Assembly: GCF_019145355.1 (NCBI RefSeq)
Contig: NZ_JAHSTY010000001.1
Location: forward strand, 2,046,001-2,110,000
Source: Pseudomonas azadiae
GTDB taxonomy: Bacteria > Pseudomonadota > Gammaproteobacteria > Pseudomonadales > Pseudomonadaceae
Direction: 5' to 3'
Length of the DNA stretch: 64,000 nt
Below the pieces are notes generated by a model that made no database searches, was not told the origin of the DNA, and was given only the letters and a program-made list of their open reading frames with translations. A program made the translations under genes and the position numbers. The stretch's first letter is position 1; each line of letters starts with the position of its first letter. This document shows positions 1 through 8,604 of this stretch, piece after piece.

Positions 1-350
1 CAACCATCGCCTTCGGCCTGTCCACTTCGTTCTGGTTTTCCCTGGCGGTGCTGGTGGTGCTGGGCGCAGCCGACATGATCAGCATGGTGATCCGCGCCTC
101 GTTCGTGCAGCTTGAAACGCCGGATGAAATGCGCGGGCGCGTCAGTGCGGTCAACGGCTTGTTTATCGGCGCGTCCAATCAGTTGGGTGAGTTTGAGTCC
201 GGGATTACCGCGCACTGGTTCGGCACCGTGCCCGCCGTGGTCATGGGCGGGATCGGTACGCTGGTGGTGACCGGGGTGTGGATCAAGTTGTTTCCGACCT
301 TGGCGAATCGAGATCGGATGCATGTGCCGGTGGTAGAGCCTAAGGTTTAA
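1..350 (+). CDS. MFS transporter (MFS_3 / EntS-like), C-terminal part
   Basis: The reading frame is open from the left edge and ends at 350, so only the last ~115 residues of an inner-membrane major facilitator are present. They contain hydrophobic helices (SFWFSLAVLVVLG; a second one ending near the C-terminus) separated by the loop TPDEMRGRVSAVNGLFIG and then NQLGEFESG. That loop is typical of the MFS_3 group, which includes enterobactin exporter EntS and many multidrug exporters. The substrate cannot be told from this fragment. An internal ATG at 48 is not the start because homologous sequence continues upstream of it. A REP pair follows the stop codon. Confidence 0.8.
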   Translation, partial: TIAFGLSTSFWFSLAVLVVLGAADMISMVIRASFVQLETPDEMRGRVSAVNGLFIGASNQLGEFESGITAHWFGTVPAVVMGGIGTLVVTGVWIKLFPTLANRDRMHVPVVEPKV

Positions 351-382
351 GCCCGCCGCCATCTTATTGTTGAAATACAGTA

Positions 383-476
383 AATGTGGGAGCGGGCTTG
401 CTCGCGAAGGCGGTGGGTCAGTCACCTGATCGGCTGGCTGATCCACCGCCTTCGCGAGCAAGCCCGCTCCCACATT
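383..476. repeat. REP pair (REPIN), GCGGGCTTGCTCGCGAA subtype
   Basis: Two inverted arms, TGTGGGAGCGGGCTTGCTCG and its complement, enclose a short variable centre. This subtype differs from the commoner GTGGGAGCTGGCTTGCCTGCG form elsewhere in the window. It lies between the convergent ends of the MFS gene and the molybdenum hydroxylase operon. Confidence 0.9.
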
Positions 477-505
477 TTGGATCTTCGGTGGGTTGAGGAT
501 CGGGG

Positions 506-2689
506 CTAGAGCACCTTATCCAAGGTAATCGGAAACTCCCGCACCCGTTTGCCGGTGGCGTGATAAATCGCATTCGCCACCGCCGCCGCTACGCCGACAA
601 TCCCGATTTCACCGACTCCCTTGGAGCCCAGGGCGTTGACGATCTCGTCGTGCTCTTCGACAAACACCACATCAATCTCGCCAATATCGGCGTTCACCGG
701 AATGTGATACTCCGCCAGGCTGTGGTTCATGTAGCGCCCCAGCTGATGGTCAATCTGGGTTTCTTCATGCAGGGCCATGCCGATGCCCCACACCACACCG
801 CCGAGGATCTGGCTGCGGGCCATCTTCGGGTTGACCACGCGCCCGGCGGCGATGGCGCTGACCACGCGGCTGACCTTGATGGTGCCTAGGTCCTCATCCA
901 CGCGCACCTCGACAAACACCGCCGAATGGGTGGCCGTGGCGTAGCCTTCACGTTTCTTGTCCGGCTCACTGTCGACCTGCACCTCCAATGCGTCTTCGCC
1001 GCTGTCCTTGACCAGCTGTGCCAACGACACACTCACGTCGCCGGTATGCAATTGGCCCTCTTCAAAGCGCACGGACGCGGCATCCTTGAACACCGGGTAA
1101 GTCTGCCGGGCGATTTCCAATAGCTTGGCGGTCAAGGCTTCACAGGCTTGCTGCACGGCCGTGCCGACGGAGGACACGGTAAACGAGCCGCCCTGCAGCG
1201 GTGCGGTAGGCAGTGATGAATCACCCAGCACAAAGGCCACGTTCTCGACCGCCACGCCGCTGGCCTGCGCGGCGATCTGGGTCATTACCGTGTAAGTGCC
1301 GGTACCGATATCGGTGGTGGCGCTGCTGACAGTGAGCTTGCCGTGCGCGTCGATCCGCGCCTTGGCGCTGGCCTTCATCTGCATGGCCTCCCACACGCCG
1401 CCGGCCATGCCCCAGCCGATCAACTGGCGGCCATCACGCATGCTGCGCGGTTCGGGGTTGCGCTGGCTCCAGCCGAAACGCTCGGCACCTTCGCTGTAAC
1501 ACTCGCGCAGGGCCTTGCTCGACCAGGGCTTGTCTTCGTTCTGGTTGCGCTCGGCGTAATTGATCAGGCGCAGTTGCACCGGGTCGATGGCCAAGGCGCA
1601 GGCCAGTTCGTCCATGGCGCATTCAAGGCCGATCACCCCGAGGGCCGCACCCGGCGCGCGCATGTCCAAGGGCGTGAACACGTCCAGTGGCGCCAGCTTA
1701 TAAGTGAGCTGCACGTTATCGCAGTGGTAGAGCATGCCGCTCCATTCCACCACATGTTCACTGAAATCCTCGAAGCGCGACGTCTGGCCGATAGCCGTGT
1801 GCCCTAACGCCAGCAAACGCCCGTTGGCGGCGGCGCCCATTTGCAAGCGCTGCAAAGTGCGCGGGCGGTAGCCGAAGGTGAACATCTGCTGGCGCGTCAG
1901 CGTGACCCGCACCGAACGCTTGAGCGCCAGAGAAGCCATCACCGCCAGCGGCAATTGATATTGCGGGCGCAGGCCGGAGCCAAAAGCGCCGCCGACGAAC
2001 GCGGCGAAAATGCGCACCTGGCTTTTATCCAGGCCGAACACTTTTTGCACATAGGCCTGGCAGTTTTGCGGGCCTTGGGTCTTGTCATGGATATGCAGGG
2101 TGCCGTCGGTCTGGTACAGGACGGTGCTGGCGTGGGGCTCCATGGGGTTGTGGTGTTCGACCGGCGTGCTGTAGTGCAGGTCCAGGCTGATGGCGGCGCC
2201 GGCCCATTCGGCCTGGAAGTTGCCGCGCGGCCCTGGCGGGGTTTGCGGTGAGGGGTGGGCCTGTTCCTGCACTGCCGCCAGGTCGGTTTCGAACGCCTCG
2301 GTTGCGTACTCGATCTCCACCAGGGAGCCGGCATGTCGCGCCAGCTCCAGGTTGTCGGCGATCACCAGGGCCAGGGGCTGGCCGCTGTACAGCACGCGGT
2401 CGTTGTAGAGCGGGCGAAACGGCGAACCGTCGGCCGCATCCGCGTCCTGGAAGGCATCGTCGTAGCTCGCGATCCTGGGCCGGTTGAGGTGGTGGATGAC
2501 TTCCACCACGCCCGGCAACGCCAGGGCCTTGGACGCCTCGATTTTAATCACGCGGCCCTTGGCAATGCTGCTCGACACGACGCTGCCGTGGAGCAGACCG
2601 TGTTCAGGAAATTCACCGGCATAACGCGCCTGGCCAGTGACCTTGAGCAGACCGTCGACACGGTCCAGGGGTTTTCCGATAGCGGTCAT
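506..2689 (-). CDS. Xanthine dehydrogenase/aldehyde oxidase family, molybdopterin-binding subunit (PaoC-like)
   Basis: The 727-residue protein matches the length of E. coli PaoC (YagR) and is the catalytic Mo subunit of a molybdenum hydroxylase, probably oxidising aldehydes or related compounds. It opens with MTAIGKPLDRVDGLLKVTG, the usual start of this family, contains the Mo-site loop GGAFGSG, and ends with GVGEIGIVG, which holds the conserved catalytic Glu. It is the third gene of a translationally coupled operon: its ATG overlaps the TGA of the FAD-subunit gene (ATGA), with GGAGAGCG as ribosome binding site. No XdhC/PaoD-type cofactor-insertion chaperone follows it; a REP pair and a convergent MFS gene come next. 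The substrate cannot be inferred. Confidence 0.9.
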   Translation of the reverse strand: MTAIGKPLDRVDGLLKVTGQARYAGEFPEHGLLHGSVVSSSIAKGRVIKIEASKALALPGVVEVIHHLNRPRIASYDDAFQDADAADGSPFRPLYNDRVLYSGQPLALVIADNLELARHAGSLVEIEYATEAFETDLAAVQEQAHPSPQTPPGPRGNFQAEWAGAAISLDLHYSTPVEHHNPMEPHASTVLYQTDGTLHIHDKTQGPQNCQAYVQKVFGLDKSQVRIFAAFVGGAFGSGLRPQYQLPLAVMASLALKRSVRVTLTRQQMFTFGYRPRTLQRLQMGAAANGRLLALGHTAIGQTSRFEDFSEHVVEWSGMLYHCDNVQLTYKLAPLDVFTPLDMRAPGAALGVIGLECAMDELACALAIDPVQLRLINYAERNQNEDKPWSSKALRECYSEGAERFGWSQRNPEPRSMRDGRQLIGWGMAGGVWEAMQMKASAKARIDAHGKLTVSSATTDIGTGTYTVMTQIAAQASGVAVENVAFVLGDSSLPTAPLQGGSFTVSSVGTAVQQACEALTAKLLEIARQTYPVFKDAASVRFEEGQLHTGDVSVSLAQLVKDSGEDALEVQVDSEPDKKREGYATATHSAVFVEVRVDEDLGTIKVSRVVSAIAAGRVVNPKMARSQILGGVVWGIGMALHEETQIDHQLGRYMNHSLAEYHIPVNADIGEIDVVFVEEHDEIVNALGSKGVGEIGIVGVAAAVANAIYHATGKRVREFPITLDKVL

Positions 2690-3675
2690 GGGCGCTCTCC
2701 TGCGACAGCGGCGTCACTCAGGGCACGAATAATCCCCCGGCGTGCCAGCTTGATCTTGAAGCCGTTGTGCGCCAGCGGCTCGGCGTCCTGCAGCAGTGCG
2801 TCGGCGGCCTGGCTGAAGGTTTCGCGGCTGACCACCTGGCCGATCAACGAGGCTTCCACCGCGCGGTCACGCCAGGGTTTGTGGGCCACCCCGCCCAACG
2901 CCAGGCGCGCGTCAATGATGGTGTCGCCGTCCAGCTCGAGTGCTGTGGCCACGGACACCAGGGCGAACGCGTAGGAGGCACGGTCGCGGATTTTAAGGTA
3001 GTTGCTATGGCTCGCCAGGTTGTCGGCGGGCAGTTCGATGGCGGTGATCAGCTCGTCATCGGCCAATTGGTTGTCGCGCTGCGGCGCATCACCGGGCAGA
3101 CGGTGGAAGTCGGCGAATTCGATCACCCGCGCGCCGCCGCGACCTTCGACATGCACCCGCGCTGCCAGCGCTGCCAGGGCCACGCACATGTCTGAAGGAT
3201 GGGTCGCGACGCACTGTTCACTGGCGCCGAGAATCGCGTGGATGCGGTTCAGGCCGGTGCGCGCCGGGCAGCCACTGCCGGGTTCGCGCTTGTTACAGGG
3301 CACGTGGGTGTCATAGAAGTAGTAGCACCGCGTGCGTTGCAACAGGTTGCCGCCGGTACTGGCCATATTGCGCAGTTGCGGCGAGGCGCCCGCGAGGATC
3401 GCCTGGGACAACAGCGGGTAACGCTGTTCGATCAGCGGGTGCCAGGCCAGGTCGGCGTTGCTCACCAGGGCGCCGATCAGCACACCGCCCTCGGCTGTCT
3501 CCTGAATGTGGTTTAACGGCAACCCGGTAATATCGATCAGATGCTCGGGGCGGCTGATGTTTTCTTTCATCAGGTCCAGCAGGTTGGTGCCTCCGGCGAT
3601 AAAACGCGAAGCGCCACTGCTCAGGTGCACGGCCTCCTGCACATCGGCCGGTTTGCTGTAGTGGAAGGGATTCAC
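2686..3675 (-). CDS. Molybdenum hydroxylase FAD-binding subunit with 4Fe-4S insert (PaoB-like)
   Basis: This 329-residue medium subunit passes electrons through FAD. The FAD motif AGGTNLLDLM is near residue 28 and NMASTGGNLLQRTRC follows about residue 105. A Cys-rich segment (RCYYFYDTHVPCNKREPGSGC) matches the extra 4Fe-4S cluster loop of E. coli PaoB and 4-hydroxybenzoyl-CoA reductase rather than plain XdhA-type subunits. The start is a GTG whose bases overlap the TGA of the upstream 2Fe-2S gene; a strong GGGAGGTGA ribosome binding site precedes it. It is the middle gene of the three-gene operon. Confidence 0.9.
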   Translation of the reverse strand: MNPFHYSKPADVQEAVHLSSGASRFIAGGTNLLDLMKENISRPEHLIDITGLPLNHIQETAEGGVLIGALVSNADLAWHPLIEQRYPLLSQAILAGASPQLRNMASTGGNLLQRTRCYYFYDTHVPCNKREPGSGCPARTGLNRIHAILGASEQCVATHPSDMCVALAALAARVHVEGRGGARVIEFADFHRLPGDAPQRDNQLADDELITAIELPADNLASHSNYLKIRDRASYAFALVSVATALELDGDTIIDARLALGGVAHKPWRDRAVEASLIGQVVSRETFSQAADALLQDAEPLAHNGFKIKLARRGIIRALSDAAVAGERP

Positions 3676-4178
3676 TGCTCACCTCCCAAGACTTCCTGCA
3701 CGGCGTCGCGAATATTGTTGTAGGCGCCGCAGCGGCACAGGTTGCCGCTCATCAGCTCCTGGATTTGCGCGCTGTCATGGGCGCGCCCTTCGTTGACCAG
3801 GCCAACGGCCGAGCAGATCTGGCCGGGGGTGCAATAACCGCATTGGAAGGCGTCGTGTTTGATAAAGGCCTGCTGCATCGGGTGCAGTTGGTCGCCGGTG
3901 GCCAGGCCCTCGATGGTGGTCAGCTCGGCACCGTCGCACATCACCGCCAGGGTCAGGCAGGCATTGATCCGTTTGCCATCGCGCAACACCGTGCAGGCAC
4001 CGCACTGGCCGTGGTCGCAGCCTTTCTTGCTGCCCACCAGGTTGAGCTGTTCGCGCAAAAGGTCGAGCAGCGTGGTCCAGGGCAATACATCCAGCTGGCG
4101 ATCCTGGCCGTTGAGGCTCAGGCGTATCGAGTGGCTGACGAACGGTTGATCCGCCGCGCCATTGGGGGTCGCGCTCAT
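3672..4178 (-). CDS. Molybdenum hydroxylase 2Fe-2S subunit (PaoA-like)
   Basis: The small subunit carries both 2Fe-2S clusters of the enzyme. From the chosen start the first cluster uses Cys 54, 59, 62 and 74 (CDHGQCGAC and NAC) and the second Cys 113, 116, 148 and 150 (QCGYC and LCRC). I chose the ATG at 4178, preceded by TGAGGTGTTT, over a GTG six bases upstream. At about 168 residues it lacks the long N-terminal Tat signal that E. coli PaoA carries, so the complex is probably cytoplasmic. It is the first gene of the operon (2Fe-2S, FAD, Mo). Confidence 0.88.
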   Translation of the reverse strand: MSATPNGAADQPFVSHSIRLSLNGQDRQLDVLPWTTLLDLLREQLNLVGSKKGCDHGQCGACTVLRDGKRINACLTLAVMCDGAELTTIEGLATGDQLHPMQQAFIKHDAFQCGYCTPGQICSAVGLVNEGRAHDSAQIQELMSGNLCRCGAYNNIRDAVQEVLGGEQ

Positions 4179-4274
4179 AAACACCTCACGGGTTGGTGTA
4201 CATCCGCGGCGTTCTGGGAAGTCGCCGTCTCAGGGGTACGACTTCCAGGGGTTTTGAGCGTTCAAGCGGATTGA

Positions 4275-4721
4275 TCAGCGGATATTGAGTAGCGTCTTGA
4301 GGGTGTTGCGCGGTGGGTTGATCGAGGCGTTACTGTATTCGAACCAGCCTTGCGCCTGCACATTCAGCTCATACACGTAGATGTAACCCACCAACGTGCC
4401 CGACCCGGTGCAGGCCTGGCTGATGTTGCCGACCTGGCACACAGCGGTCCGCTGGCCATTGAGCACCGCACCATTAAAGAGGCCGACCGGGTTATTGCCC
4501 AGGCCGACTTCCATCACCGAGACCTGGGTGGCTCCGCGGTGCGTGCACATCTGCGTGGTGTTCACGCGCTCAGGGATGGTTTCGGTGCAAGCCGCCGACT
4601 CGACCTTGAACACGCGCACCTCGCTCAAGGGCGGTGCAGTGGCGCCCCACGCCGGTGCTGCGCCGAGCCACAGGCTCAGACAAGGGATCAGGGCTAGACT
4701 CCATGGGTTGGTTTTTTTCAT
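4275..4721 (-). CDS. Small secreted protein, probably DUF4879 (YolA-like)
   Basis: The 148-residue product has a clear Sec signal (basic MKKTNPW, a hydrophobic stretch, cleavage near AWGA around residue 27) and is probably exported. Four or more cysteines in the mature part (ACTET, MCTHRG, VCQVG, ACTGSG) suggest disulfides. The C-terminal pattern WFEYSNASI then NTLKTLLNIR and the overall length resemble the DUF4879/YolA family of small secreted proteins; this is recognition from memory. It sits 97 bp upstream of the molybdenum hydroxylase operon on the same strand but is probably a separate unit. Function unknown. Confidence 0.7.
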   Translation of the reverse strand: MKKTNPWSLALIPCLSLWLGAAPAWGATAPPLSEVRVFKVESAACTETIPERVNTTQMCTHRGATQVSVMEVGLGNNPVGLFNGAVLNGQRTAVCQVGNISQACTGSGTLVGYIYVYELNVQAQGWFEYSNASINPPRNTLKTLLNIR

Positions 4722-4841
4722 GGGGCGGGTGACCTTCGTTTAAACGTCGGCGCAGTATGCCTCAAGGCCTCGGCTGCTGGTATGATGCGCCGCTTTTTCC
4801 GATCCTCTCTGGAACCACAGGCGCTTGGCGCAGTTTGTGCT

Positions 4842-4881
4842 TTGACTTAGAGGTCAACAAATCACGACGCAACCAAGCGTC
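4842..4881 (+). promoter_or_regulatory. Palindrome and stem-loop in the purine permease leader
   Basis: TTGAC-N6-GTCAA (4842-4857) is an imperfect palindrome, followed at 4866-4881 by a perfect 5-bp stem, GACGC-AACCAA-GCGTC, immediately before the GGGAG ribosome binding site. It could be an operator plus a translation-modulating hairpin. I do not recognise a known riboswitch class here. Confidence 0.35.
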
Positions 4882-4894
4882 ACAGGGAGCAGGC

Positions 4895-6190
4895 ATGCTG
4901 GAAAAGCTGTTTCAACTCAAGGCACACAACACCAACGTGCGCACCGAGATCCTCGCGGGCATCACGACCTTCCTGGCCATGGCCTACATCCTGTTCGTGA
5001 ACCCGAGCATCCTCGGCGAGACCGGCATGGACAAGGGTGCGGTGTTCGTCGCGACCTGCCTGGCGGCCGCCATCGGTTCGACGGTGATGGGCCTGATCGC
5101 CAACTACCCGATCGCCCTGGCGCCGGGCATGGGCCTCAACGCCTTCTTTACCTACACCGTGGTCCTCCACATGGGCCACACCTGGCAGGTTGCGCTGGGC
5201 GCGGTGTTCATCTCGGCGGTGCTGTTCTTCCTGCTGTCGATTTTTCGCATTCGTGAATGGATCATCAACAGCATTCCGCTGCCCCTGCGCTCGGCGATTG
5301 CCGCGGGTATCGGCCTGTTCCTGGCGCTGATCGCGCTGCATAACGCCGGTATCGTGGTCGCCAACCCGGCCACCCTGGTGGGAATGGGTGACTTGAAACA
5401 ACCTGCTCCCATCCTCGCGACGCTGGGTTTCGTACTGATCGTCGCACTGGAAGCCCTGGCCGTACGCGGTGCCGTGCTCATTGGCATCCTGGCCGTGACT
5501 ATCGTGTCGATACTGCTGGGCGTCACTCCCTTCGGCGGCGTGACCTCGATGCCACCGTCCCTGGCGCCGACGTTCCTGCAACTGGATATCAAAGGCGCGC
5601 TGGATATCGGCCTGGTCAGCGTGATCTTTGCGTTCCTGTTCGTCGACCTGTTCGACAACTCCGGCACCCTGATCGGCGTGGCCAAGCGTGCCGGGCTGAT
5701 GGGCAAGGATGGCCATATGCCGAAAATGGGCCGTGCGTTGATTGCCGACAGTACCGCCGCCATGGCCGGTTCCTTGCTGGGCACTTCGACCACCACCAGC
5801 TACATCGAATCGGCCGCGGGCGTGAGCGCCGGTGGCCGTACCGGCTTGACCGCCATCGTGGTCGCGATCCTGTTCCTGCTGGCGTTGTTCTTCTCGCCAC
5901 TGGCCGCCAGCGTTCCAGCGTTTGCCACTGCACCGGCACTGCTGTTCGTCGCCGTGCTGATGACCCAGGGCCTGGCCGAGATCGACTGGGACGACATTAC
6001 GGTGGCAGCGCCGGTGGTGATCACCGCCCTGGCGATGCCCTTCACTTACTCCATCGCCAACGGCATCGCCTTCGGTTTCATCGCCTGGACCGCCATCAAG
6101 CTGCTTTCGGGCCGCTACCGTGAGCTGAACCCGGCGCTGGTGATTCTGTCGATTCTGTTTGTGATCAAGCTGGGCTGGTTCAACGCATGA
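4895..6190 (+). CDS. NCS2 family purine (guanine/hypoxanthine/adenine) permease
   Basis: The 431-residue inner-membrane protein has about twelve to fourteen hydrophobic segments and belongs to the AzgA/GhxP/AdeP branch of NCS2, proton symporters for purine bases. Diagnostic pieces are [20 protein letters not shown] at the N-terminus, [22 protein letters not shown] and [15 protein letters not shown]. The frame is open further upstream, but the ATG at 4895 has a GGGAGC ribosome binding site and gives the normal family length. The stop overlaps the trmA start (ATGA), so the two are probably co-translated. I cannot tell which purine it prefers. Confidence 0.9.
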   Translation: MLEKLFQLKAHNTNVRTEILAGITTFLAMAYILFVNPSILGETGMDKGAVFVATCLAAAIGSTVMGLIANYPIALAPGMGLNAFFTYTVVLHMGHTWQVALGAVFISAVLFFLLSIFRIREWIINSIPLPLRSAIAAGIGLFLALIALHNAGIVVANPATLVGMGDLKQPAPILATLGFVLIVALEALAVRGAVLIGILAVTIVSILLGVTPFGGVTSMPPSLAPTFLQLDIKGALDIGLVSVIFAFLFVDLFDNSGTLIGVAKRAGLMGKDGHMPKMGRALIADSTAAMAGSLLGTSTTTSYIESAAGVSAGGRTGLTAIVVAILFLLALFFSPLAASVPAFATAPALLFVAVLMTQGLAEIDWDDITVAAPVVITALAMPFTYSIANGIAFGFIAWTAIKLLSGRYRELNPALVILSILFVIKLGWFNA

Positions 6191-7266
6191 CTTTTGACGC
6201 CGCACGCTACACCGCGCAACTTCAGGACAAGGTCACGCGCTTGCGTGACCTGCTGGCGCCGTTCGACGCCCCCGAGCCGCAGGTATTCGACTCACCGCTG
6301 CAGCACTTCCGCCTGCGCGCCGAGTTCCGCCTGTGGCGCGAGGACGGCGAGCGCCACTATGCGATGTTCTCGCAGGACGACAAGCGCACGCCGATCCTGA
6401 TCGAAGACTTCCCGATTGCCAGCCAACGCATCAACCAACTGATGCCGCAACTCAAGGCTGCCTGGCAAGCCAGCGCCGCCCTGAGCCACAAGTTGTTCCA
6501 GGTGGAGTTCCTGACCACCCTGGCCGGCAACGCGATGATCACCCTGTGTTATCACCGCCCGCTGGACGAGCATTGGCACAACGCCGCGAACAAGCTGGCA
6601 ACAGACCTGAACGTGAGCATCATCGGCCGCTCCAAGGGCAAGCGCGATGTGATCGGCCATGACTACGTGGTGGAAAAACTCGAGGTGGGCGGCCGTACTT
6701 TCAGCTACCGCCAACCTGAAGGCGCGTTCACCCAGCCCAACGGCACCGTGAACCAGAAGATGCTCAACTGGGCATACGAAGCCCTGGGCGATCGCCCGGA
6801 CGATCTGCTCGAGCTGTACTGCGGCAACGGTAACTTCACCCTGCCGCTGGCGACCCGCGTGCGCAAAGTGCTGGCCACCGAGATCAGCAAGACCTCCGTG
6901 AATGCCGCCTTGAGCAACCTCGATGAAAACGCGGTGGACAACGTCACCCTGGTGCGCCTCTCCGCCGAAGAACTCACCGAAGCCCTCAATGAAGTGCGCC
7001 CGTTCCGCCGCTTGCACGGCATCGACCTGAAAAGCTACGAATTCGGCAGCGTATTCGTCGACCCGCCGCGCGCCGGCATGGACCCGGACACCTGCGAACT
7101 GACCCGACGCTTCGACAACATCCTGTACATCTCCTGCAACCCGGAGACGCTGGCGGCGAACATTGCGCAGTTGCATGACACTCATCGTATTACCCGATGC
7201 GCGATGTTTGACCAGTTTCCGTGGACACACCATATGGAATCCGGGGTGTTGCTGACCCGCCGATAG
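6187..7266 (+). CDS. trmA: tRNA (uracil(54)-C5)-methyltransferase TrmA
   Basis: The 359-residue SAM-dependent enzyme makes ribothymidine-54 in the T-loop of tRNAs. It has the SAM-binding motif [16 protein letters not shown], the motif [10 protein letters not shown], and the nucleophilic cysteine in YISCNPETL near residue 320, with the C-terminal catalytic Glu region HHMESGVLL. Length matches E. coli TrmA (366). Unlike RlmD/RlmC relatives it has no N-terminal Cys cluster. It overlaps the end of the purine permease gene by four bases, and a REP pair follows its stop. Confidence 0.95.
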   Translation: MTFDAARYTAQLQDKVTRLRDLLAPFDAPEPQVFDSPLQHFRLRAEFRLWREDGERHYAMFSQDDKRTPILIEDFPIASQRINQLMPQLKAAWQASAALSHKLFQVEFLTTLAGNAMITLCYHRPLDEHWHNAANKLATDLNVSIIGRSKGKRDVIGHDYVVEKLEVGGRTFSYRQPEGAFTQPNGTVNQKMLNWAYEALGDRPDDLLELYCGNGNFTLPLATRVRKVLATEISKTSVNAALSNLDENAVDNVTLVRLSAEELTEALNEVRPFRRLHGIDLKSYEFGSVFVDPPRAGMDPDTCELTRRFDNILYISCNPETLAANIAQLHDTHRITRCAMFDQFPWTHHMESGVLLTRR

Positions 7267-7290
7267 GCCGGCCCGACACCACCAATCCCT

Positions 7291-7380
7291 TGTTGGAGCT
7301 GGCTTGCCTGCGATAGCGGTGTATCAGCCACACACCGTCGGCAGACAGTCCGCTATCGCAGGCAAGCCAGCTCCCACATT
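7291..7380. repeat. REP pair (REPIN), GCTGGCTTGCCTGCG subtype
   Basis: Inverted arms GTTGGAGCTGGCTTGCCTGC and the complement flank a ~35-bp centre. The left arm has a T instead of G in the leading GTGGGAG. It lies between the convergent ends of trmA and the DUF2442 gene. Confidence 0.88.
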
Positions 7381-7386
7381 GGAACT

Positions 7387-7851
7387 TCATGTATCCGGTG
7401 AATCGCCGGGCTCCACGACTTCCTTGCGGGGCCGACCACCCTTCTTGCCATTGGCCCGGGCGGCCGCCGATTTGGCGGCGCTGCGTTTGCGACCGTTGCG
7501 GGAGGCCACCAGGCTTGTCGCGAGGTCCATCAGCGGCTGGCTTGTCGCGATCAGGCCCGTGATCGAAACGTCCAGATCCTTGGCCTCGCAGCAGAGCGCC
7601 TTGCCGCCGAAACCTACTTCCAACTGCTGGAAGTCCTGCGGGGAAAACCCCTCGAACTCCGGCAGGCCGGCCACCGGCAACATGACGCGGCTGCCGTCGC
7701 TGAAGCCAATGGAGATGCAGTCGTCTTGATAGCGCACGTTGCTGGCGTTGGCATACAGACGCTTGAGCTTGCGCCCACGGGCTATTGCCTTTTCGACATC
7801 AGCGTCGGTGAGGGGCACATAGGGTGTGACTTTGGCTTTTACGATTTTCAT
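7387..7851 (-). CDS. DUF2442 domain protein with basic C-terminal tail
   Basis: The 154-residue protein has a DUF2442-type core (roughly residues 35-85, with YANASNVRYQDDCISIGFSDG then LPVAGLPEF) and a Lys/Arg/Ala-rich C-terminal helix (NGRKRSAAKSAAARANGKKG, then GRPRKE) that looks nucleic-acid binding. It is translationally coupled to the upstream DUF4160 gene by an ATGA overlap. DUF4160/DUF2442 pairs are common small two-gene units in bacteria and are often suspected toxin-antitoxin modules; the arrangement and the basic tail fit that, but activity is not shown by sequence. The REP pair begins 6 bp beyond its stop. Confidence 0.75.
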   Translation of the reverse strand: MKIVKAKVTPYVPLTDADVEKAIARGRKLKRLYANASNVRYQDDCISIGFSDGSRVMLPVAGLPEFEGFSPQDFQQLEVGFGGKALCCEAKDLDVSITGLIATSQPLMDLATSLVASRNGRKRSAAKSAAARANGKKGGRPRKEVVEPGDSPDT

Positions 7852-8336
7852 AAATTAATTCCCACGTTATCTGGCGCTCTTATCAGACTCAAAATTGTCC
7901 GTTGCTCTACGACGTCGTGCCGGGCGCTTGCAATGACATAAACACCGCGTCGAATGACTAATCCTGGAACCAACTCACCAGCCTCCCAATCCCAGGAATG
8001 ATTCTCCAGGCAAACTGTTTGCAGGTTTTCCCACCAGATCCTGCGTGCCCGCACCAGGTAGTGCCGCTGCATGATGACCTCGCGTATTTCCTTCAGGACC
8101 GCCGTGGGCGGCCCGCTGCGTTCAGGGTTTACATCCCACAACTCCACGTCCCCATTCAGAAAGCTGAAGCGAAAACGCGCATCCCAGACCCGTCCTCTGA
8201 CATGTACGTGGGGAGGGCAATGCTCATCCCGAAGAAATACCGAAATCACATAGCCTCTGTAAGCACCTACTTTCATACTAACCCATCCGTTAGGTTTTAT
8301 TCCGTCAGGTAACAATTTTTCCGTGCCACCCGACAA
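7848..8336 (-). CDS. DUF4160 domain protein, partner of the DUF2442 gene
   Basis: The N-terminal half carries the DUF4160 signature YVISVFLRDEHCPPHVHVRG (metal-binding-like His residues) followed by LNGDVELWDVNP. About 60 further residues (from ENLQTVCLENHSWDWEAGEL on) extend beyond a usual short DUF4160 protein. The best start is a TTG at 8336 preceded by AAAAAGGAGCCGG, an excellent ribosome binding site; an internal ATG at 8276 (MKVGAY) is the alternative and would give 142 residues. Gene order DUF4160 then DUF2442 with a 4-bp overlap indicates one transcript. Function unknown. Confidence 0.75.
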   Translation of the reverse strand: MSGGTEKLLPDGIKPNGWVSMKVGAYRGYVISVFLRDEHCPPHVHVRGRVWDARFRFSFLNGDVELWDVNPERSGPPTAVLKEIREVIMQRHYLVRARRIWWENLQTVCLENHSWDWEAGELVPGLVIRRGVYVIASARHDVVEQRTILSLIRAPDNVGINL

Positions 8337-8507
8337 CCGGCTCCTTTTTCCGAAGCTGCTTCACAGACTAGTAACGACTAAAAAACCGGCGAACGTCGGG
8401 TTGTAACCACTCATGCCAATGGTTGGAAATACGCGGCCAACGCTCGCCAACCCTGCTCGCCCAGCAATCCCCCGTAATACCTTGGCTTCTTCGGGCGATA
8501 ATTAAAG

Positions 8508-8522
8508 GTTCGATAATCGAAC
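8508..8522 (+). promoter_or_regulatory. PcaR-type box upstream of the dehydroquinase gene
   Basis: GTTCGATAATCGAAC is a perfect 15-bp palindrome 82 bp before the aroQ-type start. It differs at one base from GTTCGATAATCGCAC, which I recall as the PcaR (IclR-family, beta-ketoadipate-responsive) site of P. putida pca promoters. A close copy lies at 12755-12769 in the quiC/MFS promoter region. Confidence 0.7.
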
Positions 8523-8549
8523 ATATCCGCCCACATCAATTGACCAAAT

Positions 8550-8569
8550 TAACCAACCAGTACATTTTA
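8550..8569 (+). promoter_or_regulatory. Second shared promoter element (TAACC-N5-GTACATTTTA)
   Basis: TAACC, five variable bases, then GTACATTTTA, located 27 bp after the PcaR-type box and 35 bp before the gene start. The same two blocks with the same spacing occur upstream of quiC (12728-12747, minus strand). It may be the operator of the TetR protein in the cluster or a shared core promoter. A consensus DnaA box (TTATCCACA, 8567-8575) overlaps its end. Confidence 0.5.
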
Positions 8570-8604
8570 TCCACACAACTGACAAGAACTGTGGAGACCC
8601 CCTT

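Noticed and set aside
4757..4894. Purine or xanthine riboswitch before the NCS2 permease
   Set aside because: Only a short palindrome and one hairpin are seen; no junction structure of a known purine-sensing class.
8379..8397. Hairpin CCGGC-GAAC-GTCGG with A/T run, possible terminator
   Set aside because: On the minus strand, where the T-run would follow, the stem has an A-C mismatch and no gene ends there.
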